Part shown: one piece after another, positions 56,741 through 64,000 of the stretch | Numbering within the stretch: the stretch's first letter is position 1 | Layout: each line of letters opens with the position of its first letter | Assembly: GCF_002964575.1 (NCBI RefSeq) | Contig: NZ_POQQ01000050.1 | Span: forward strand, 1 to 64,000 | DNA from: Streptococcus suis | Lineage (GTDB): Bacteria; Bacillota; Bacilli; Lactobacillales; Streptococcaceae | Direction: 5' to 3' | DNA length: 64,000 nucleotides | Position numbers and translations under genes: made by a program | Notes under the pieces: model-generated | What the model saw: the letters and a program-made list of their open reading frames with translations, nothing else | The model's database searches: none | Told to the model about the DNA's origin: nothing

Positions 56741-57772
56741 CTAGTTGCTAGAAATTTTTAGTAAGGCTAGGTCAAATAGATAGTCCTTCTCAAAAACACC
56801 TGTCTTAATCTGATAGTCTGTTTCAATCAACAAGGCCACTACCTTTTTCAGAAATCCAATGGATAGGTAGCGGGAATCTCGAAGGGCAAACTTCACTTGG
56901 TAGGGATTAACCTTTCGACCTGTTACGTCAGACAGGTCTACCACTATCTGCTGCTCACTCTTACCCTGTTCTTTCAGAAGTTGAACCTGCAAATAGGTGC
57001 GGAATTGGGTCAGCATAATGGCGATCAACTTGATTTCATCCTCCCCCTGTAAGCGTAAGTCACGAACAAGTTGACGGGCCTCGTCGATGTTCGATTGGAG
57101 AACCATTTGTGTCAAATCAAAAATATTGTCCTGCAGCGTCTTGGGAATAGCGGCATCAATATCTGCCATCCTAATCAGATTTTGTCCCTTGTAAGACTGT
57201 AAAAAGGCTAGGTTTTTACTAATTTCTGCAAAATCAAAATTAGATTTGACCAATAAGTATTGAAAAACATCTGCCGCCATCTGCAAGCCTAGTTGATTGG
57301 CCTCTTTTTGAAAATGGTTCTTTAAATCCATTTCTTTCAACGGACTGGCTTCTAAAACAAGACCATCTCGTTTGAGGAGTTTGACCAGGCGACGCTTGCT
57401 GTCCAACTTACCTGGGGCTAGGATGATCAAACGGGTTGTTTCGACAGGATTTTCCAAATAAGCCTCAAACTGCTTGAGCTCGTCATCCGTCAAATGCCGC
57501 TTCTTATCCGTCGTCAAGTCTGCAAAATAATCCAGTATGACCACTTTTTCATCTGAAAAAAAGGGCAGAGATACCAAATCCAGATCAACCTGACTGTAAT
57601 CAGCCTCGGACATATCAAAATAGGCAAAACCTAAATCTGCTGGGTCAAAATCGACCCGTCTTAACAGTAAATCCTTGGCAATCTGATATTGACCAATATC
57701 CTCACCGCATAAAAGGGTCAAGGAACCTAATTTTTCTTTTTTTAACTTCTCAATCTGTCCAATAATTGTCAT
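56741..57772 (-). CDS. holA: DNA polymerase III subunit delta HolA
   Basis: 343 residues. Clamp-loader subunit that opens the beta clamp. Family features are [36 protein letters not shown] and the C-terminal alpha-helical region. Starts at [14 protein letters not shown]. Followed in transcription by the sodA gene about 75 bases later, which probably has its own promoter. Confidence 0.9.
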   Translation of the reverse strand: MTIIGQIEKLKKEKLGSLTLLCGEDIGQYQIAKDLLLRRVDFDPADLGFAYFDMSEADYSQVDLDLVSLPFFSDEKVVILDYFADLTTDKKRHLTDDELKQFEAYLENPVETTRLIILAPGKLDSKRRLVKLLKRDGLVLEASPLKEMDLKNHFQKEANQLGLQMAADVFQYLLVKSNFDFAEISKNLAFLQSYKGQNLIRMADIDAAIPKTLQDNIFDLTQMVLQSNIDEARQLVRDLRLQGEDEIKLIAIMLTQFRTYLQVQLLKEQGKSEQQIVVDLSDVTGRKVNPYQVKFALRDSRYLSIGFLKKVVALLIETDYQIKTGVFEKDYLFDLALLKISSN

Positions 57773-57804
57773 ATCATCCTCTATTTCTTCCTCCATTTTA
57801 CCAT

Positions 57805-57833
57805 AAAAAGACACCCAGCAGGTCACTGGGTGC
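57805..57833 (-). terminator. Terminator after the metallo-beta-lactamase-fold gene
   Basis: On the minus strand CACCCAG and CTGGGTG pair around TGACCTG, followed by TCTTTTT. Confidence 0.85.
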
Positions 57834-57836
57834 AGA

Positions 57837-58757
57837 CTAACTGAATTTTTTAGCAGTGGATGGAATCGTCAACTTCCTATCTTGCTGGCTTGTAAAGGGA
57901 ACAAGTGGAGGACGTACTCTTTCCATGTAAGCCATCACTTCTTGACCATCTGGTGCCAACTGAAGCAAGGCATAAAAGGGGTCATGGTAAAAGAGGAAGA
58001 TATAACCCTTTTCATAGGCTTCATGTATCCACTTGGTCTTAGCGGCAATACTATCCATGGGATAATCATCTACAGCCGCAACCCAAAGCGGATTGCGATG
58101 GGCATGGGTCAGTAGTAAATCTGCCAGGTGGATGATGGTTTCCTGCCCTTGTTTGAGCAATACAAGGCAATGCCCCTTGCTGTGTCCACCTGTCCTGTGC
58201 ATTTCAATACCTGGAAGGATTTCAATGGAGGAAGCAAAGGTTTTGACTTGCGATTGAATGGCTTCCCAATTTTCCTTGAGATAGGTTCCACGAGTACGAG
58301 GATTTGGATAACGAACCTCATCCCACTCAATCTCATTGATATAGATGGTTGCATTTGGGAAGGTTGACACCAGCTGCCCATCTTTCAATCTGGTCAATCC
58401 TCCCGCATGGTCATTGTGCATATGGGTCATTAACACACCATCAATTTCTTCACAGCTATAGCCCAAGCTAGCCAAGCTCTCAACAACCTTATTTTCAGAT
58501 AAAACCCCCAGATTTCGTCTAAGCTTGGCATCTAATTTTTCAGTTCCCAAGCTGCTATCAATCAGGAATTTCTTCTCTTTGTATTCAATCAAAATCGGGT
58601 CCGTCAAATCCGCCAGCAAACCATCTTCGGTCGCTGGATAGTATCTGGACCAAACCGCCTTGGGAACAGGCCCAAACAGGGTACCTGCATCGGTATATTT
58701 GTCAGCTCCCCGTAACCAAGTAATCCTCATTTCCCCAAATTCAAATTCCTGTAACAT
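57837..58757 (-). CDS. Metallo-beta-lactamase-fold hydrolase
   Basis: 306 residues. The metal-binding signature is LMTHMHNDHAGGLTRL (HxHxDH), followed by a His in RTGGHSKGHCLVL and HLADLLLTHAH, and a late YHDP. The fold is that of quorum-quenching lactonases, but no specific substrate is evident. Start ATG with GGGAAGATG context (AGGGGAGGGAAG). It lies beside a LysR regulator, transcribed in the same direction with a 59-base gap. Confidence 0.82.
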   Translation of the reverse strand: MLQEFEFGEMRITWLRGADKYTDAGTLFGPVPKAVWSRYYPATEDGLLADLTDPILIEYKEKKFLIDSSLGTEKLDAKLRRNLGVLSENKVVESLASLGYSCEEIDGVLMTHMHNDHAGGLTRLKDGQLVSTFPNATIYINEIEWDEVRYPNPRTRGTYLKENWEAIQSQVKTFASSIEILPGIEMHRTGGHSKGHCLVLLKQGQETIIHLADLLLTHAHRNPLWVAAVDDYPMDSIAAKTKWIHEAYEKGYIFLFYHDPFYALLQLAPDGQEVMAYMERVRPPLVPFTSQQDRKLTIPSTAKKFS

Positions 58758-58816
58758 CTTCCCTCCCCTATCTGATGACCATTATACTATAAAATCCTTC
58801 CCTAAATCACCTATTC

Positions 58817-59725
58817 TTATTCAACTGGTGGACTATAGAACTTCCGTATTTCTTCGTAAATAAAATTTTCTGCCTCTCCCACCCGTTTACGATAAGGCCG
58901 ACATAGCCAGATATTAAAGGGCAAAGCATCGCGAAAGCGCACCACAGTAAACTGACTTTCATCAATCAATTCCTCAATGCTACTCGGTAAGATGCTGATG
59001 ATGTCATTTCCAGCCGTTGCAGCAACCAAATAATCCCAAGAAGATGACAAATGAAGCCGTTGGATAGTTACATTTTCATCTTTTAATTTCTGAGTAATAT
59101 TGCTATAGCTGGTAAAGTTTTGATTAAAGGTAGTCATGGGATATGATTGCAAATCCGTCCATTCAATCCATTCCTTACCTGCTAGGGGATGGTCTTTATC
59201 CATAAGGGCAACGTACTCGTCCTTGTGGATGAGGTGCTGTTCGTATTTTTTATCATCGAGATTGGTTGGCTCAATAAGAAGGGCAATATTCAAGTCATTG
59301 TCCATAAATTTTTTCCATAAATCCAAGCCACCACCCTCAAAAATCTCTATATTGATGTTAGGGTAGTTGATGTAAAAGGTTGGCAGAAGCTGGGAAAAAT
59401 AGGCTCTCAAAATCACGGACGGTACCCCTAGTCGAATAGTCCCTTGCTGTTTGGCCGCTTCTTTCTGAATTAAATCCTGCATTTCTTCATACCTAGCAAT
59501 GATTTCTGTGGAAAAGCGGTAAACCATGCGACCTGCTTCCGTCAGACCATCCAAACGACCATTTTTCCGATTAAATAATTGAATCCCCTCACTCGCTTCA
59601 AAATGTGTGATAAATTGACTTAAAGCAGATTGGCTAATATGAATTTTCTTGGCTGCAAGGGATAAATTACATCTACACTCCACGATATTGATCAGATACC
59701 CCATTTGTACAATATCCATGCCCAT
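58817..59725 (-). CDS. LysR-family transcriptional regulator
   Basis: 302 residues. The winged HTH is in CNLSLAAKKIHISQSALSQFITHFE (residues about 16-45). The effector-binding domain follows (about residues 88-295), with QQGTIRLGVPSVILRAYFSQLLP. GAGGAG lies six bases before the ATG at 59725. The neighbouring metallo-beta-lactamase-fold gene, downstream on the same strand, is the only obvious target candidate. Confidence 0.88.
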   Translation of the reverse strand: MGMDIVQMGYLINIVECRCNLSLAAKKIHISQSALSQFITHFEASEGIQLFNRKNGRLDGLTEAGRMVYRFSTEIIARYEEMQDLIQKEAAKQQGTIRLGVPSVILRAYFSQLLPTFYINYPNINIEIFEGGGLDLWKKFMDNDLNIALLIEPTNLDDKKYEQHLIHKDEYVALMDKDHPLAGKEWIEWTDLQSYPMTTFNQNFTSYSNITQKLKDENVTIQRLHLSSSWDYLVAATAGNDIISILPSSIEELIDESQFTVVRFRDALPFNIWLCRPYRKRVGEAENFIYEEIRKFYSPPVE

Positions 59726-59939
59726 ATACTACTCCTCTTTAGGTAACTCCCTAAACAATCAAACTCTCCTCTATTAGTCTGGAAGAAATGACTACATAAT
59801 TGACACAAACAGCTTGCACAACTGGCATTTTGTTTCCTCAGCTTCAGCCAGCTGTCTGAAAGTGTTTCAAAAACTCCACACTTCGTCACTCAAATCAAGA
59901 AAGTTCGACCCGATTTCTAAAAATATAAGGATTTTATAG

Positions 59940-59972
59940 AAGAGGTCACAGTAAAATACCTCTTCATTTTTA
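59940..59972 (+). terminator. Orphan hairpin with T run in the 446-base gap
   Basis: GAAGAGGT and ACCTCTTC pair around CACAGTAAAAT, followed by ATTTTTAC on the plus strand. No plus-strand gene precedes it. The rest of 59726-60171 holds a possible LysR promoter (TATGATATAAT on the minus strand near 59988-60003) and the terminator of the surface protein. Confidence 0.5.
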
Positions 59973-60074
59973 CACGATTTTATTTATATCATTATATCAT
60001 ATGTTTGACTTTTTTGCTAACTTTTTATGGGGATAATCTCTATTTTCTTAGCAAATCCAGGTTTACAGTAAGAC

Positions 60075-60137
60075 AAAAAGAAACGGACAAACCCGCTTGA
60101 CTTTCTATAGAAAGCAAGTGTGTTTATCCGTTTTTTA
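60075..60137 (-). terminator. Terminator after the surface metalloprotease
   Basis: On the minus strand AAAAACGGATAAACACACTTG, shortened here to its stem, pairs with CAAGCGGGTTTGTCCGTTT, with an inner CTTTC/GAAAG hairpin. A T run follows. Confidence 0.8.
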
Positions 60138-60171
60138 TAGTAATACTGGGAGGGGTAAATTAGCTTCCTAC

Positions 60172-63100
60172 TTACTCTGCTTTCTTGCGACCTAGCCAGA
60201 AGCCTAGACCTAATGAAGCTAACAAGAAGCCAAAAATATTTAGACTATTATGACTTTGACCTGTTTCAGGGAGGCGAGAAGAGCTGGACATTGAGGAAGT
60301 TGCACTTGTCAGGCTTCTAACCTGTTCTTCCTTCTGTTGGTGAAAGACTACTTGCTGTTGCGCTAATCTTGGTTTAGGCTGGACTTGAGCTAACTCAAGT
60401 TGCGACAGGGATATTTCTGGCAATTCTACAGTCAGTCCAGCTCCCTTGGCCGTCACTAATGGTGGTAAAACACCGACTGGCAAGCTGTGTTGAACACTAC
60501 TTCCCTTGGCGGTAACGATTGCGGGGAGAACACCTGCTGGCAAGCTGTGGTGAACGCCACTTCCCTTAGCAGTAACGATAGCAGGGAGAACACCCGCTGG
60601 CAAGCTATGTTTGACACCACTTCCCTTGGCGGTAACGATAGCAGGGAGAACACCCGCTGGCAAGCTGTGTTTGACACCACTTCCCTTGGCAGTAACGATA
60701 GCAGGGAGAACACCCGCTGGCAAGCTATGTTTGACACCACTTCCCTTGGCAGTAACGATTGCGGGGAGAACGCCTGCTGGCAAGCTGTGGTGAACGCCAC
60801 TCCCCTTGGCAGTAACGATAGCAGGGAGAACACCCTCTGACAAGCTATGTTTGACACCCTTGCCATGTTCTGTAAAGAGAATATAAAGAGGAACGGCTAC
60901 TTCTTCTTGACTAAGGTCATCATAAACAACTCGAACTGTGACAGTGTGGTCCCCACTGGTCTGTGGAAGAGTACCTAACACTTCCAAATCAACCTGACCA
61001 GCTTCGGTTGGCAGACTGATTTGCTTCAAGATTTCTGCCGTGGTCGCCTCACTAGTGCTAGTTGGTAGGACTTGGGCAGAGCCTGTAACCTGTGCTTGAT
61101 AGAGATCAGCTTTAGGAAGAACACCGACTGGCAAGCCATGTTTGACACCCTTGCCATGTTCTGTAAAGAGAATATGAAGGGGAACGACTACTTCTTCTTG
61201 ACTAAGGTCATCATAAACAACTCGAACTGTGATAGTGTGGTCCCCACTGGTCTGTGGAAGAGTACCTAACACTTCCAAATTAACCTGACCAACATCACTT
61301 GGTAGACTGATTTGCTTCAAAATTTCAGTCTTGGTCGCTTCACTAGGGCTAGTTGGTAGGACTTGGGCAGAGCCTGTAACCTGTGCTTGATAGCGATCAG
61401 CTTTAGGAAGAACACCCGCTGGCAGGCTATGTTTGACACCCTTGCCATGTTCTGTAAAGAGAATATGAAGAGGAACGACTACTTCTTCTTGACTAAGGTC
61501 ATCATAAACAACTCGAACTGTGACAGTGTGGTCGCCACTGGTCTGTGGAAGAGTACCTAACACTTCCAAATTAACCTGACCAACATCACTTGGTAGACTG
61601 ATTTGCTTCAAGATTTCTGCCGTGGTTGCTTCACTAGTACTAGTTGGTAGGACTTGGGCATTGCTTGTAATTTGTGGCTGGAAACGACTTGCTTTTGGCA
61701 GAATCAAAACTACTGGAATCTCAATCGTTTTACTGCTAGTAATAGTAGCCAGCACCGTCCTGTCAAAGTTTGGATCCAACTGGTAGCTACCCTCTGGTGC
61801 GCTAGGCAAATCATTCTCGACACCTGTGATAGACTGCCCATCATCAACCTGTACCTGTTTCTCTTTTAACAAGAGACCTGACTGAGTAAAGTGCAGGGTT
61901 ACTGTATGAACTTGTGGTGCCTGAGTCGGCTCTACCAAACGGTAAACTAGTCCATCCTTGATCAAGTTAAAACGATTGAACCCATTCTCCAAAGTAATAC
62001 GTGCAGCAGGAGAAAGCATGCCCTCAACCATTACGTATTCCTTGTTTACATTCTGAGCTAAGTCCTGTTCAAAGCCTCTAACAAGCACTCCAACTTCCCC
62101 ATCAATATCTCCTGTTACGTTGAGACTAGATGCTGCTGGAATGATGACGGTTCCTTGCCCAGATAGACTACCCAGTCTAACTGGATCATTGGCAATGGTC
62201 AACTGAGTCCCTGATTCTAGTTCTAGACCAGTCGAGATTTCAGATACCTGATTAGCTAAACTAACATCCGCCTTATTGACCAATTCAAGCGTTTGGATGT
62301 TCTGTAGGTTTAGTCCGTAGATGCGTGCAGTATCAATCACAACTGTATTATCCCAACTTCCGTTACCGTCAATTGACTTCAGACTGCTAGATTTTGATGT
62401 GACCAAAACTGGCTCCGTCACATCTTCTCCATTGACACCTGACAATTTGATGCCTTGGTCTACGCTAACAAAATCCGACAGGATAGAAATGGTTACTGGA
62501 ATGTTACTTACTGAATCAGCATTTCCTGCATAAATGGTGTTAAACCGTGTGTCTGAATTTCCATTAAGAATGGTAATTTTCCCATGACTGCCTGCTGGTT
62601 GACCTGAACGCGAACCGGCAACTAGAGTGGGACGTAAGTCACTTTGCGCCTGACTCATTGTTGTAGATACCTGATCCAAGGTCAAGTGATAGCCATTGGC
62701 ATAAATATTGGGTTGTTTACTACCATCTGCTAACATATTTAATGTTACATGAGCAAAGGTTACATCAGCCCCCAGCTCCACATCAGGTCCACGGAAGCTT
62801 AAACGATGGCCTTGACCATCAATGGTGACAGACTTATCAAGACGGAAAGGCATGTCCTGACGATGCATGATATTATCAACAAGCTTGATTCTATCCCCGT
62901 TTTTTGCTTGGGCAAGAGCGTAGGATAGACTCTGGTAAGGACTATCAAGAGTGCCGCGACCATCTTGAGATTTCTCATCTCCCTTGGTTACATACAGATC
63001 ACGCGCTACTTGTTCCTGATAAATGCTAGTACGGAATTCATTTGTATCTTTCAAATAAGCCTGGAAGATGCTCTTTTTCAAGTCTTGAACAGCCGAAACC

Positions 63101-64000
63101 CTGGTGGACAAGGGAACCTTATTAGCAGCATTACTTTTCAGTTGTTCTAAGTCTTTGGCAATCGCTTCGTCCATTTTACTTTGAATCGCAGCAAAATCAC
63201 TGGCTACACTAGTCGGTTTTAGTTCAGACACCTTGGCAATGCGGCGATTAAACATAGCCTTCTTAAAGGTTGCTAAATTCCCATCGAATTCAGGCATAAT
63301 GGCAGTAAGAGCTTCCTTGTCATTGGCATGTTGATCCGATACATAGGCCACCATACCTTTTTCATAGCCGTATTCACCTAAAATTTCATAGGCATTTCGC
63401 TTAAAGCTAATATCACCTCCGCTACCCGTATCATTTTGAAGGGCAGCATAAATCGGTTCAAAGAGCGGAATAGTATAGTAGGAGTTCGTACGGGCTGTTC
63501 CTCTGGTTTCCATGCCATTAAATTTGTAGCGTCCCGAAATCAAGCCTTGATCTACAAAATCAGCGATCGTCTGTAAGTTAGCAGCTGAAGTCGAATCAAT
63601 GGAGTTTACAAGTTCAGTCGTTTTTCCACCACCATTATTGGCTGGATTTGGAATAAGACTAATCTTATTGAGCAAAACAGCCCTATCAGCAGCAGTATGT
63701 TTCAAAATAGACTGAGCCTCAGCGTAGTCTAAGGTATAGATCACATCCAAGATTCCCTGCATATAGGTTTTCAAGTCTGCAGAAGTTTGGAAACGACTTG
63801 GATGGCTATTTTGAGTTCTATCGCCCGAAATAGTATAGGCAGTATTGAGGTTAAAAATCGGATCCGAAGTCGGTGATGCAGACATATTCATCGATTCAAA
63901 TAACCCTCTCGCAAATACTTCCTGCAACTGATCTGGTCGACGACCATGCCCATTTAACCAAACGGTCTTATCCAACATGTGTGTCAACTCATGAGTGTAG
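60172..64000 (-). CDS. zmp: LPXTG-anchored M26-like zinc metalloprotease, C-terminal part (5' end outside window)
   Basis: About 1275 residues are visible. The zinc motif HELTH lies at the very edge (63979-63993), with a Glu exactly 20 residues after its last His (LQEVFARG), as in M26 zinc proteases such as IgA1 protease and pneumococcal Zmp. Next comes a helical region (to about 63060), then a domain of right-handed beta-helix type with GDRIKLVDNIMHRQD. Three 97-residue Rib/alpha-type repeats follow at about 60827-61709. Then come about eight 20-residue TAKGSGVKHSLPAGVLPAIV units (about 60437-60840). The end is LPETG, a hydrophobic stretch and the tail GRKKAE. Confidence 0.9.
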   Translation of the reverse strand, partial: YTHELTHMLDKTVWLNGHGRRPDQLQEVFARGLFESMNMSASPTSDPIFNLNTAYTISGDRTQNSHPSRFQTSADLKTYMQGILDVIYTLDYAEAQSILKHTAADRAVLLNKISLIPNPANNGGGKTTELVNSIDSTSAANLQTIADFVDQGLISGRYKFNGMETRGTARTNSYYTIPLFEPIYAALQNDTGSGGDISFKRNAYEILGEYGYEKGMVAYVSDQHANDKEALTAIMPEFDGNLATFKKAMFNRRIAKVSELKPTSVASDFAAIQSKMDEAIAKDLEQLKSNAANKVPLSTRVSAVQDLKKSIFQAYLKDTNEFRTSIYQEQVARDLYVTKGDEKSQDGRGTLDSPYQSLSYALAQAKNGDRIKLVDNIMHRQDMPFRLDKSVTIDGQGHRLSFRGPDVELGADVTFAHVTLNMLADGSKQPNIYANGYHLTLDQVSTTMSQAQSDLRPTLVAGSRSGQPAGSHGKITILNGNSDTRFNTIYAGNADSVSNIPVTISILSDFVSVDQGIKLSGVNGEDVTEPVLVTSKSSSLKSIDGNGSWDNTVVIDTARIYGLNLQNIQTLELVNKADVSLANQVSEISTGLELESGTQLTIANDPVRLGSLSGQGTVIIPAASSLNVTGDIDGEVGVLVRGFEQDLAQNVNKEYVMVEGMLSPAARITLENGFNRFNLIKDGLVYRLVEPTQAPQVHTVTLHFTQSGLLLKEKQVQVDDGQSITGVENDLPSAPEGSYQLDPNFDRTVLATITSSKTIEIPVVLILPKASRFQPQITSNAQVLPTSTSEATTAEILKQISLPSDVGQVNLEVLGTLPQTSGDHTVTVRVVYDDLSQEEVVVPLHILFTEHGKGVKHSLPAGVLPKADRYQAQVTGSAQVLPTSPSEATKTEILKQISLPSDVGQVNLEVLGTLPQTSGDHTITVRVVYDDLSQEEVVVPLHILFTEHGKGVKHGLPVGVLPKADLYQAQVTGSAQVLPTSTSEATTAEILKQISLPTEAGQVDLEVLGTLPQTSGDHTVTVRVVYDDLSQEEVAVPLYILFTEHGKGVKHSLSEGVLPAIVTAKGSGVHHSLPAGVLPAIVTAKGSGVKHSLPAGVLPAIVTAKGSGVKHSLPAGVLPAIVTAKGSGVKHSLPAGVLPAIVTAKGSGVHHSLPAGVLPAIVTAKGSSVQHSLPVGVLPPLVTAKGAGLTVELPEISLSQLELAQVQPKPRLAQQQVVFHQQKEEQVRSLTSATSSMSSSSRLPETGQSHNSLNIFGFLLASLGLGFWLGRKKAE
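60259..60273 (-). other. Sortase signal LPETG
   Basis: CTC CCT GAA ACA GGT on the minus strand encodes LPETG, followed by a hydrophobic stretch (FGFLLASLGLGFWL) and a positive tail (GRKKAE). This predicts covalent linkage to peptidoglycan by sortase A. Confidence 0.92.
60437..60840 (-). repeat. 60-bp tandem repeats in the surface protein gene
   Basis: Six near-identical 60-base units (TAKGSGVKHSLPAGVLPAIV and His/Gln variants), flanked by a linker-like unit upstream and a degenerate unit downstream (TAKGAGLTVELP). The period of 20 codons keeps the other frames open as well, which produces spurious antisense reading frames. Confidence 0.9.
60827..61709 (-). repeat. 291-bp tandem repeats (97-residue Rib-like domains)
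   Basis: Three copies 97 codons long. Each starts K-A-D-x-Y-Q-A-Q-V-T-G-S-A-Q-V-L-P-T (first copy diverged, SRFQPQITSNAQVLPT), contains EVLGTLPQTSGDHTVTVRVV and ends TEHGKGVKHSLPAGVLP. The copies are nearly identical, which indicates recent duplication or ongoing homogenisation. Confidence 0.9.

Noticed and set aside
59692..59889. Small open frame upstream of the LysR gene
   Set aside because: Cys- and Leu-rich chance frame that overlaps the LysR start; no ribosome-binding site or conservation signal.
60487..60840. Antisense open frame of repeated 20-residue units over the surface-protein repeats
   Set aside because: A 60-base repeat whose length is a multiple of three keeps any open frame open. 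There is no ribosome-binding site or family match, and the sense frame belongs to a clear LPXTG protein.
60437..60840. CRISPR array
   Set aside because: The 60-base units are contiguous and coding without unique spacers, and no cas genes are nearby.

Overview
The window looks like core chromosome of a low-GC Gram-positive coccus of the genus Streptococcus, most likely Streptococcus suis or a close relative. The basis is recognition of families and gene order: MurT-GatD, EzrA, an RNase J2-type nuclease, a type B L31, a CdaA-CdaR-GlmM operon, a streptococcal FbpA/Rqc2 protein, and an M26-type zinc metalloprotease with an LPXTG anchor. No database was searched, so the species call is inference.

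Layout. 1-8.3 kb: two paralogous small membrane proteins behind oligoendopeptidase F, a LemA/TPM pair, a uracil-DNA glycosylase-like protein, a GNAT acetyltransferase and dipeptidase PepV. 8.3-14.2 kb: the Ser/Thr symporter SstT, a cupin-FetA-FetB iron-export operon behind two PerR-type boxes, a methyltransferase with a short upstream reading frame, and an ABC-F ATPase. 14.3-24.3 kb: glmM-cdaR-cdaA, divergent murT-gatD, rlmA, an HTH regulator broken by a stop codon, a second ABC-F protein, and a matrixin-like metalloprotease with a small membrane partner. 24.3-30.5 kb: an esterase, RNase J2, and a three-gene ABC importer behind a tryptophan T-box. 30.5-37.4 kb: FbpA/RqcH, an AI-2E-type permease, a TPR protein, acetolactate decarboxylase, a lactonase, a 61-residue helical protein and a HAD phosphatase. 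37.5-48.2 kb: enolase, a YueI-like protein, glycerate kinase, phosphatases including SerB, EzrA, GyrB, a DJ-1 protein and RodA. 48.2-60 kb: an integrase fossil, rpmE2, apbE, a DHH phosphodiesterase, flavodoxin, chorismate mutase, a ClC-F-like channel, an AT-rich membrane protein beside tRNA-Arg(CCU), a TIM-barrel protein, rplS, sodA, holA, a metallo-beta-lactamase-fold hydrolase and a LysR regulator. 60.1-64 kb: the C-terminal part of a large surface metalloprotease that runs off the window.

Shared themes. Cyclic di-AMP appears twice: synthesis (CdaA with CdaR) and probable breakdown of its product pApA (the DHH protein). Envelope growth is covered by GlmM, MurT-GatD, RodA and EzrA. Metal and oxidative stress is covered by FetAB with PerR boxes and by SodA.

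The most unusual material lies between genes. There is a dispersed BOX-like repeat family with pairing ends in five copies, one of them apparently inside the tryptophan T-box leader. Two gene tails are duplicated as fossils (pepF and sodA). There is a frameshifted integrase remnant, an 85-bp tandem array of terminator hairpins next to eno, and a protein repeat array that seems to have grown from the linker of a larger repeat.
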